The position numbers and the translations under genes were made by a program. Shown piece after piece: positions 57,911 through 64,000 of a stretch of 64,000 nucleotides of DNA. The number at the start of each line of letters is the position of its first letter. Positions within the stretch are counted from its first letter, which is position 1. Source of the DNA: JBBRZM01 sp963813635 (GTDB taxonomy: Bacteria > Actinomycetota > Acidimicrobiia > IMCC26256 > JBBRZM01); NCBI GenBank assembly GCA_963813635.1, contig CAWEZO010000008.1, positions 82,152 to 146,151 of the forward strand, given 5' to 3'. Below the pieces are notes generated by a model that ran no database searches, was not told the DNA's origin, and worked only from the letters and a program-made list of their open reading frames with translations.

Positions 57911-58489
57911 TCATCGGCCGGCGTCGAGGGCCAGATTGAGCTCGAGCACGTTCACCGCGTCTTCGCCGAGCACGCCAAGTGTGCGGCGGGTCGTGTGTGC
58001 GTCGACAAGGCGAGTCACCGCCGCGTTCGACGTGCCGCGCGCCTTGGCAACCCTCGGCGTCTGGAGCCGTGCGTTGGCGACGGAGATCTGCGGGTCGAGC
58101 CCGGAGAAGGACGCGGTGACCGCATCGACCGGTACCAGCTTGTTGGGCGAGAGCCTGTTCTCCTTGCGATACGCGGCGGCCCGCTGCTTGACCGACTTGA
58201 TCAGCTCCGTGTTGGTCGGCCCGAGATTGGATCCGGCGCTCGCGGTGCCGTCATACCCATCGGTGCCCGCGGCCGACGGTCGCGGGTGGAAGTACTGCGG
58301 CTTCGCGAAGCCCTGACCGATCAGCTTGGATCCCACCGTCCGGCCGTTACGCTTGACGAGCGAACCGTTGGCCCGGTCGTCGAACAGCCCGCGGGCGATA
58401 CCGGTCATGGCCAATGGGTACGCGAGCCCGAGCAGCACCGTGAACACGAGCAAGATACGGATCGCGGGAATCACCTGGCGGCGCATCAC
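57911..58489 (-). CDS. kdpC: Potassium-transporting ATPase subunit C
   Basis: The 192-residue single-span subunit stabilises the KdpFABC complex. The N-terminal helix is IRILLVFTVLLGLAYPLAMT. The periplasmic or membrane-proximal domain carries GSKLIGQGFAKPQYFHPRPS, a highly conserved family segment, plus AVTASFSGLDPQISVANARLQ and DAHTTRRTLGVLGEDAVNVL. The ATG overlaps the kdpB stop (58486-58489), indicating coupled translation. Confidence 0.94.
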   Translation of the reverse strand: MMRRQVIPAIRILLVFTVLLGLAYPLAMTGIARGLFDDRANGSLVKRNGRTVGSKLIGQGFAKPQYFHPRPSAAGTDGYDGTASAGSNLGPTNTELIKSVKQRAAAYRKENRLSPNKLVPVDAVTASFSGLDPQISVANARLQTPRVAKARGTSNAAVTRLVDAHTTRRTLGVLGEDAVNVLELNLALDAGR

Positions 58490-60543
58490 GTCACTCCCAA
58501 CGCAGTGATGATCAAGTCGATCAGCTTGATGAACACGAAGGGGGCGATGATCCCGCCGAGGCCGTAGATCATGAGGTTGCGTCGGAGCACGGCCGCGGCA
58601 CCGACAGCGCGGAACTTCACGCCCCGCAACGCCAATGGAATCAACGCCACGATGATCAGCGTGTTGAAGATGACGGCCGACAGGATCGCGGAGTTCGGCG
58701 AGCTCAGGCCCATGACGTTGAGCCGGTCGAGCTCCGTGAGCCCCGCGAACGCGGCAAACATCGCCGGGATGATCGCGAAGTACTTCGCGACGTCGTTTGC
58801 GATCGAGAACGTAGTGAGTGAGCCACGCGTGATGAGCAGCTGCTTGCCGATCTCGACGACCTCGATGAGCTTCGTCGGATCGGAATCGAGGTCGACCATG
58901 TTGCCGGCCTCTTTCGCAGCCTGGGTCCCGGTGTTCATGGCCACGCCGACGTCGGCTTGCGCGAGCGCGGGCGCGTCGTTCGTGCCGTCGCCGGTCATGG
59001 CGACGAGGCGACCGCCGAACTGCTCCTTCTTGATGAAGGCCATCTTGTGCTCGGGCGTGGCTTCGGCGAGAAAGTCGTCGACGCCGGCCTCTTTGGCGAT
59101 GACGGCAGCCGTCAACGGGTTGTCGCCCGTGATCATCACCGTGCGGATGCCCATCGCCCGGAGCTCGTCGAACCGCTCGCTCATGTCGGGCTTGACGGTG
59201 TCCTTGAGGTAGATGACGCCCAGCGCCCTGGGCACCGCGCCGTTCTTCGTCGCGACGACCAGCGGCGTGCCGCCTTGCCCGGAGATGCCATCCACGATGG
59301 TGCCCAGCTCCGGGGGCACCGCGCCGCCTTGGTCGGTGACCCAGCTCCGCACCGAATCGGCCGCGCCCTTCCGCACGCTGTGCCCTTCGTGATCGATGCC
59401 ACTCATGCGGGTCTGGGCGGTGAACGGCACGAGGGTCGCGTCGCTCGTCTCACGGGCTTCGACACCGAACTTCGACTGCGCGAACTCCACGATCGATCGA
59501 CCTTCGGGCGTCTCGTCGGCAAGGCTCGAGAAGAGCGCAGCTTCCGCGAGCTCACGCTCGGTGACGTCGCCCACCGGCAGGAACTGCGCTGCTTGCCGCG
59601 ACCCGTACGTGATGGTGCCCGTCTTGTCGAGCAAGAGCGTGCTCACGTCACCGGCGGCTTCGACCGCGTGCCCGCTCATCGCGAGCACGTTGCGCTGCAC
59701 GAGTCGATCCATCCCCGCGATACCGATTGCCGACAGAAGGCCGCCGATCGTGGTGGGGATGAGACACACGAGCAGCGCGACGAGCACGACGACCGACTGC
59801 TCGGCGTTCGAGTACACGGCGAACGGCTGGAGTGTGACCACCGCAAGCAGGAAGATGATCGTCAGACCGGCGAGCAGGATGTTGAGCGCGATCTCGTTGG
59901 GCGTCTTCTGACGCGAGGACCCTTCGACGAGCGCGATCATCCGGTCGAGGAAGGTCTCGCCGGGGCGGGCCGAGATCCGCACCACGATCTCGTCGGACAG
60001 CACGCGGGTACCGCCGGTCACTGCCGAACGGTCGCCCCCTGACTCTCGAATGACCGGAGCCGACTCACCGGTGATCGCGGACTCATCGACGCTGGCGATG
60101 CCCTCGATGACATCGCCGTCGCCGGGAATGACCTCGCCCGCGGTGACCACGCATTCGTCGCCGAGATCGAGCGCGGTGCTCGCGACCTCTTCGATGGTGC
60201 CGTCGGCGCGGCGCACCCTCGCGACCGTCTCGGTACGTGTCTTGCGCAGCGTCTCGGCCTGTGCCTTGCCGCGGCCCTCGGCGATCGCCTCGGCGAAGTT
60301 GGCGAAGAGCACCGTGAACCAGAGGAACACGGCAACGAGGCCGACGAACACGTTCTCACTCGCGGCCGACTTCCCGAAGTCGCGGAAGAAGATGACGGTC
60401 GTGAGCACGCTGCCGATCTCGACTACGAACATGACCGGGTTGCGCGCCATCGTGCGCGGGTGCAGCTTCCGAAGACTGTCGACGAGCGCGCGGCGAACGA
60501 TCGGGCCCTCGAAGAGTGGTCGGGCACTTCGCGAACTGGCCAT
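58486..60543 (-). CDS. kdpB: Potassium-transporting P-type ATPase subunit B
   Basis: The 685-residue catalytic subunit couples ATP hydrolysis to K+ uptake. The actuator loop is in SAITGESAPVIRESGGD, the phosphorylation site is LLDKTGTITYGSR near residue 306, the nucleotide domain has KGAADSVRSWV, and the hinge is MTGDGTNDAPALAQADVGVAM. About seven transmembrane helices fit the type-IA architecture. It starts 18 bases after the kdpA stop and overlaps kdpC. Confidence 0.96.
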   Translation of the reverse strand: MASSRSARPLFEGPIVRRALVDSLRKLHPRTMARNPVMFVVEIGSVLTTVIFFRDFGKSAASENVFVGLVAVFLWFTVLFANFAEAIAEGRGKAQAETLRKTRTETVARVRRADGTIEEVASTALDLGDECVVTAGEVIPGDGDVIEGIASVDESAITGESAPVIRESGGDRSAVTGGTRVLSDEIVVRISARPGETFLDRMIALVEGSSRQKTPNEIALNILLAGLTIIFLLAVVTLQPFAVYSNAEQSVVVLVALLVCLIPTTIGGLLSAIGIAGMDRLVQRNVLAMSGHAVEAAGDVSTLLLDKTGTITYGSRQAAQFLPVGDVTERELAEAALFSSLADETPEGRSIVEFAQSKFGVEARETSDATLVPFTAQTRMSGIDHEGHSVRKGAADSVRSWVTDQGGAVPPELGTIVDGISGQGGTPLVVATKNGAVPRALGVIYLKDTVKPDMSERFDELRAMGIRTVMITGDNPLTAAVIAKEAGVDDFLAEATPEHKMAFIKKEQFGGRLVAMTGDGTNDAPALAQADVGVAMNTGTQAAKEAGNMVDLDSDPTKLIEVVEIGKQLLITRGSLTTFSIANDVAKYFAIIPAMFAAFAGLTELDRLNVMGLSSPNSAILSAVIFNTLIIVALIPLALRGVKFRAVGAAAVLRRNLMIYGLGGIIAPFVFIKLIDLIITALGVT

Positions 60544-60561
60544 GACAGTCGACGCCTCCTC

Positions 60562-62274
60562 TCAGATCTTCAGTTGCTCGACGATGGGACCGAGCGCGAG
60601 CACGGGCAGGAAGGTGAGTCCCACGACGACGACGATCACCGACACCAGGAGTCCGGCAAACAAAGGCGTGCCGGTCGGGAACGTGCCCGCCGTCGTCGGC
60701 ACGCGCTGCTTACGCACGAGCGACCCGGCGATCGCGAGCACGCCGATCATCAGGATGAACCGCCCGACGAGCATGCAGATCCCGAACGTCGTGTTGAACC
60801 AGTTGGTGTTGCCCGACAGACCCGCGAACGCAGAGCCGTTGTTGTTCGAGGTCGACGTGTAGCCGTAGACCACTTCGGTCAGCCCGTGTGGACCCGGGTT
60901 GAGGATCGACTTCACCGGCGTGCCCATGACCACCGACGCGCCCGCGAAGCACAGGATCACGAGCGGCACCGCGAGGAGGTACACGACCGCGATCTTCATC
61001 TCGGCACCCTGGATCTTCTTGCCGAGATACTCGGGCGTGCGTCCCACCATGAGACCGGCGATGAACACCGCGAGAATGGCGAACACGAGCATGCCGTAGA
61101 GACCGGAGCCGGTGCCGCCCGGGCTCACCTCGCCGAACATCATGTTGACGAGCGGCATCATCCCGCCGGCCGGCGTGAAGCTGTCGTGGCCGGATATCAC
61201 CGCACCGGTCGACGTGTGCGTCGTCGAGGAGGCGAAGAGCCCGGACGCGGCCGGCCCGAAGCGCGTCTCCTTGCCCTCCATGTTGCCGCCCGACTGCGTG
61301 GCGGTGACCTGCTGGCTCACGCGCGCGGCATCGAGCTTCGGGTTGCCGTTCGTCTCCATCACCATCGCGACCGCGCCGGTGGCGACCCAGAGGATCACCA
61401 TCGCCGCGAGCACGGCGTAACCCTGCTTCTTGTCCTTCGCCATCTTGCCGAACGTCCACGCGAGCGAGAACGGGATGACGAGCAGCAGGTACATCTCGGC
61501 GAGGTTCGTGAGCGGGTTCGGGTTCTCGAACGGATGCGCCGAGTTGGCGTTGTAGAACCCTCCGCCGTTGGTCCCGAGCTCTTTGATCACTTCCTGACTC
61601 GCCACCGGCCCGGCAGGAATCTGCTGCGTCGTGCCCTCGACCGTCTTCACCTTCTGGTAGCCGTGGAGGTTCTGCACCATCCCCTGGCTGATGAAGAACA
61701 CGCCGAACACGATGGCGGCCGGCACGAGGATCCGGGTGACCGTGCGCGTGATGTCGACCCAGAAGTTGCCGAGCGTGCCCTGCCGGCGGCGCACGATGCC
61801 GCGCACCAAGGCGATCGCGACGGCGATCCCGACCGCGGCCGACGCGAAGTTCTGCACTGCGAGTCCGGCCATCTGGGTGAGGTGGCTCATCGTGCTCTCG
61901 CCGCTGTAGTTCTGCCAGTTGGTGTTCGTCGTGAAGCTGACCGCGGTGTTGAACGCGAGTGGCGCGGGCACACCTTTCACCTGCGTCGGGTTGATGGGAA
62001 GGTGCTCCTGCACGCGTTGGAGCAGATAGAGGAAAAGGATCGATGCCGCGCTGAACGCGAGCACCGACATTGCGTAGATGTTCCAGCGTTGCTCGCGCTC
62101 CGGGTCGACGCCGCAGAGCCGGTAGACGAAACGCTCGATCGGTAGGAAGAAACGGTCGCCCGGCGCGCGCTTCTCCTCGCCGTAGACCTTGGCCATGTAG
62201 TTGCCGAGGAACGGCACGGAAACAGCGAGCAACGCGACGAGCGCGAGCGCTTGGAGCCAGCCGGCAGTGGTCAT
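60562..62274 (-). CDS. kdpA: Potassium-transporting ATPase subunit A
   Basis: The 570-residue channel-like subunit has about ten membrane helices and four selectivity-filter loops. Conserved pieces include AVSFTTNTNWQNYSGE, GTNGGGFYNANSAHPFENPN, and YGYTSTSNNNGSAFAGLSG. The ATG at 62274 (MTTAGWLQALALV) was chosen because kdpF ends at 62282; the open frame extends further up. It is the K+-binding and translocating component of KdpFABC. Confidence 0.96.
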   Translation of the reverse strand: MTTAGWLQALALVALLAVSVPFLGNYMAKVYGEEKRAPGDRFFLPIERFVYRLCGVDPEREQRWNIYAMSVLAFSAASILFLYLLQRVQEHLPINPTQVKGVPAPLAFNTAVSFTTNTNWQNYSGESTMSHLTQMAGLAVQNFASAAVGIAVAIALVRGIVRRRQGTLGNFWVDITRTVTRILVPAAIVFGVFFISQGMVQNLHGYQKVKTVEGTTQQIPAGPVASQEVIKELGTNGGGFYNANSAHPFENPNPLTNLAEMYLLLVIPFSLAWTFGKMAKDKKQGYAVLAAMVILWVATGAVAMVMETNGNPKLDAARVSQQVTATQSGGNMEGKETRFGPAASGLFASSTTHTSTGAVISGHDSFTPAGGMMPLVNMMFGEVSPGGTGSGLYGMLVFAILAVFIAGLMVGRTPEYLGKKIQGAEMKIAVVYLLAVPLVILCFAGASVVMGTPVKSILNPGPHGLTEVVYGYTSTSNNNGSAFAGLSGNTNWFNTTFGICMLVGRFILMIGVLAIAGSLVRKQRVPTTAGTFPTGTPLFAGLLVSVIVVVVGLTFLPVLALGPIVEQLKI

Positions 62275-62281
62275 GCAGTCG

Positions 62282-62371
62282 TCAGAGCTTCTCGGGGAAC
62301 ACGAGGGCGTAGAGTAGATAGGCAGCAATGAGCACCGAGAGGACCAGCCCTACGATGTTGTCGGTGCTCAC
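62282..62371 (-). CDS. kdpF: Potassium-transporting ATPase subunit F (small)
   Basis: The 29-residue peptide starts at GTG and reads MSTDNIVGLVLSVLIAAY, then LLYALVFPEKL. A single transmembrane helix ending in FPEKL is typical of KdpF, which stabilises the complex. The GTG overlaps the TGA of the upstream 51-residue gene (GTGA at 62368-62371); kdpA starts 7 bases after its stop. Position and sequence agree; very short but convincing. Confidence 0.9.
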   Translation of the reverse strand: MSTDNIVGLVLSVLIAAYLLYALVFPEKL

Positions 62372-62523
62372 GCGACCTTCTCCTCGGCAGGTGCTTCGTC
62401 GAGCTCCGGCGTCGCGAGGTCGCTGTCTTTGTCGGGCCCGATCATGCGATCACACGCGACGACGAACGCCGTTGCGACCGCGAAGAACGCGAGGACCACA
62501 ACGATGAACAACACGTCCTGCAT
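62368..62523 (-). CDS. Small membrane protein of the kdp operon (51 aa)
   Basis: The frame from ATG 62523 encodes an N-terminal transmembrane helix (VLFIVVVLAFFAVATAFVVA) followed by an acidic cytoplasmic tail (GPDKDSDLATPELDEAPAEE). It overlaps kdpF by GTGA and starts 12 bases after the DUF4118 stop. Proteins of this size occur ahead of kdpF in other actinobacteria as far as I recall, but have no name. It may be another accessory subunit of the pump. Function unknown. Confidence 0.7.
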   Translation of the reverse strand: MQDVLFIVVVLAFFAVATAFVVACDRMIGPDKDSDLATPELDEAPAEEKVA

Positions 62524-62535
62524 CGTGCGTACCCC

Positions 62536-63294
62536 CTACTTCCTGCCGGCTTCGGCGATCGCGGCGCCGAACTGATCTGCGAGCGCGATGGCGAGCGCGC
62601 GGTCGTCGGGCGCGATCGCGACTCCAGTACCCGCCTGGGGCATGCGGAGCACGAAGCGTCCGACTTGACGACCGGCGCCCCAGACCGGCAGCTCCACGTC
62701 GGCACTGAACTCGCGGGGTGCGTCTTCATCGCCCGGGATCGTGATGCGACCGTGCTGCAGCTTCGGCAACGTGGTCGTGAACGGCGGACGCTCGAAGTGC
62801 GCGCTCTCGACGTGCAGGATGGCGACAAGCTCGTCTTGCAGCACGCGGACGAGTCTGCCGATCGGCTCGTTGCCGGCCGACAGCTGGGCGAAGTTGCGCA
62901 TCTGGTGGATCTCGACGTCGCGCACCGCTGCCACGCGCTGATGCTCCCGGCTGCGCAGCACGATCTCGCCGACGACGAGACCGACGACGAGCAGCAGCAC
63001 GGTCGTCCCCACGTCGTCGGCGCTGTCGATACGGAACGAGTTGTACGGCTGGGTGAAGAATAGATCGAACCAGAACGCGGAGCCGACGGCTGCGATCACA
63101 CCACCCACGCGGCCGCCGGTGACCGCTGCGATCAGGATGACGACCACGAGCACCAGCGACACGTTGGTGGTGCGGATGTGTGACCGAGCCGGGATCAGCG
63201 CGACGGCGGTAGCGAGCGGACCGAGCAGTGCGATCAGCCAGCCTCGAAGCCCGATCGAAGGTCGCGGCGTCACACTGCGCTGCTCGCCCGCCAT
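62536..63294 (-). CDS. DUF4118-domain membrane sensor-like protein
   Basis: The 252-residue protein carries the KdpD-type four-helix membrane domain alone (GWLIALLGPLATAVALIPA, SLVLVVVILIAAVTGGRVGG, FWFDLFFTQPYNSFRI, VGTTVLLLVVGLVVGEIVL), then a cytoplasmic GAF-like region of about 110 residues. There is no histidine or kinase domain, and no Walker A. The ATG at 63294 coincides with the predicted transcription start, making the mRNA leaderless. First gene of the kdp operon. It could modulate KdpD or sense envelope or K+ status; that is inference. Confidence 0.75.
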   Translation of the reverse strand: MAGEQRSVTPRPSIGLRGWLIALLGPLATAVALIPARSHIRTTNVSLVLVVVILIAAVTGGRVGGVIAAVGSAFWFDLFFTQPYNSFRIDSADDVGTTVLLLVVGLVVGEIVLRSREHQRVAAVRDVEIHQMRNFAQLSAGNEPIGRLVRVLQDELVAILHVESAHFERPPFTTTLPKLQHGRITIPGDEDAPREFSADVELPVWGAGRQVGRFVLRMPQAGTGVAIAPDDRALAIALADQFGAAIAEAGRK

Positions 63295-63300
63295 TGCAGT

Positions 63301-63372
63301 GGTATACCCGAGCGGCAAGGCGCTGAGAAGGACCCTGACGTTTCCTTGACGCGCCGACGGGCTCTCTTGACG
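63301..63372 (-). promoter_or_regulatory. kdp operon promoter with direct TGACG repeats (candidate KdpE operator)
   Basis: On the minus strand TATACC at 63306-63301 makes a -10 placing the transcription start on the A of the first ATG (63294). The -35 region is poor (TTCTCA, 17 bases upstream), which fits activation. Upstream, TGACG (plus-strand reading) occurs at 63336, 63347 and 63368, spaced 11 and 21 bases, thus on one face of the helix. This is the arrangement OmpR-family activators use. No binding evidence. Confidence 0.5.
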
Positions 63373-63394
63373 AAACCCGAATCGGGCCGGCCCG

Positions 63395-64000
63395 TCAATC
63401 GTGGCCGGCGACGTCGTAATTGATCTCGGCGTCGACCCCGAGGATGTCGTGGGCCTCTTCGGTGTACACGCCGCCCTTGCGCTTGGAGAAGAGCACCGCA
63501 CAGATCAGCACGATCAGTGACGCGCCCACGATCGAGAAGCGCGCGGCGTCGTTGTGTTGCAGGCTGATCACCGCCGGGAGGATCAGGAGCGAGATCAGGT
63601 TCATCACCTTGATGAGCGGGTTGAGCGCGGGGCCGGCGGTGTCCTTGAACGGGTCGCCGACCGTGTCGCCGATGACAGCGGCCTTGTGCGCCTCGGATCC
63701 CTTGCCGCCTTCATGGCCGTCTTCGATGTACTTCTTGGCGTTGTCCCACGCCCCACCCGAGTTGGATAGGAAGACGGCCATCAGCTGGCCGGTGAGGATC
63801 ACGCCGGCGAGGAACGCGCCGACGCGAGATAGTTGATGCCGAACCCGACGATGACCGGACTGAGCACTGCGAGCAACGCGGGAGTCGCGAGCTCTCGGAG
63901 TGAGGCGGCGGTGCAGATATCGATGACAGGGCCGTAGTCGGGCTCCTTGGTGCCGGCCATGATCTTGCCGTCGGCGAACTGGTCGCGGACCTCCTGGACG
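63395..64000 (-). CDS. hppA: Membrane-bound proton-translocating pyrophosphatase (C-terminal part; one missing base near 63819-63823)
   Basis: The C-terminal 200 residues or so of H+-PPase, which couples pyrophosphate hydrolysis to ion pumping. The recognised segments are RDQFADGKIMAGTKEPDYG, FGINYLA, AVFLSNSGGAWDNAKKYIE, HKAAVIGDTVGDPFKDTAGP, and PLIKVMNLISLLILPAVIS with a C-terminal helix. One G appears to be missing near 63820; restoring it joins INYLA to GAFLAGVILTGQ. The gene runs off the right edge. The GNTTxA position that separates K+-dependent from independent enzymes lies outside the window. Confidence 0.9.
   Translation of the reverse strand, partial: RPGGPRPVRRRQDHGRHQGARLRPCHRYLHRRLTPRARDSRVARSAQSGHRRVRHQLSRVGAFLAGVILTGQLMAVFLSNSGGAWDNAKKYIEDGHEGGKGSEAHKAAVIGDTVGDPFKDTAGPALNPLIKVMNLISLLILPAVISLQHNDAARFSIVGASLIVLICAVLFSKRKGGVYTEEAHDILGVDAEINYDVAGHD

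Noticed and set aside
60460..62145. 561-codon plus-strand frame opposite kdpA/kdpB
   Set aside because: Antisense shadow: the minus strand encodes clear KdpA and KdpB; the plus product is Arg/His/Glu-rich low complexity.

Overview
The window reads as chromosome of a high-GC actinobacterium. About two thirds of bases are G or C by eye, GTG starts are frequent, and four-base ATGA/GTGA overlaps link genes in tight operons. CarD, DisA, ClpC, a SigR/RsrA pair, an IdeR-type regulator, DUF3263 and DUF2520 proteins, GpgS, and a TopA with a lysine-rich tail all point to Actinobacteriota. From about 9.7 to 40 kb and again at 48-54 kb, gene content and order follow the mycobacterial chromosome (rlmB-cysS-ispF-ispD-carD; radA/disA; clpC; lysS-coaX-panD-panC-DUF2520-folK-folB-folP-folE-ftsH; hpt-tilS-zincin; holB-tmk-topA). 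The accessory genes are not mycobacterial, so I infer a deep non-mycobacterial lineage, possibly Acidimicrobiia. That placement is inference.

Layout. 0-3 kb: end of an IdeR/DtxR regulator, a ZIP metal transporter with a candidate IdeR box over its promoter, a ThiS/MoaD-like carrier and threonine synthase. 3-9 kb: a compatible-solute block (gpgS, glycerate kinase, treT-like, otsA, otsB). 9-14 kb: LytR_C and DUF3263 proteins, tRNA-Thr(TGT), and rlmB-cysS-ispF-ispD-carD (rRNA methylation, tRNA charging, isoprenoid precursors, RNA polymerase control). 13.8-22.8 kb: CRP-like regulator, a 131-bp tandem repeat, dienelactone hydrolase, disA-radA, an LppM-like lipoprotein, clpC and a polyprenyl diphosphate synthase. 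22.9-41 kb: a hydrolase, an acyltransferase-like protein and epimerase pair, lysS, then NAD, pantothenate/CoA and folate genes in one long minus-strand run ending upstream in ftsH, hpt, tilS, a response regulator, a zincin, and sigR-rsrA.

41-47.7 kb is the accessory part: a sugar-dehydrogenase-like lipoprotein, a polytopic mannosyltransferase-like protein, an unknown protein, and a set of sortase-type (LPXTG-like) surface proteins including a decayed tandem duplicate. Long palindromic elements of 47-51 bp separate these genes. 47.7-54.7 kb: tRNA-Thr(CGT), holB, tmk, an MFS exporter, topA, DedA. 54.7-63.3 kb: a complete kdp potassium-uptake operon in the order DUF4118 protein, 51-aa membrane protein, kdpF, kdpA, kdpB, kdpC, kdpD, kdpE, with a probable KdpE operator ahead of a leaderless start. 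The window ends inside a membrane pyrophosphatase.

Two things stand out. First, 18 conserved genes carry 23 single-base frameshifts, of which 21 look like insertions. Insertion-biased sequencing error, typical of uncorrected long reads, explains this better than gene decay, so I annotate these genes as whole loci and give the shift position. Second, there are four unrelated families of palindromes of similar size (47-51 bp), mostly intergenic. I do not recognise them.
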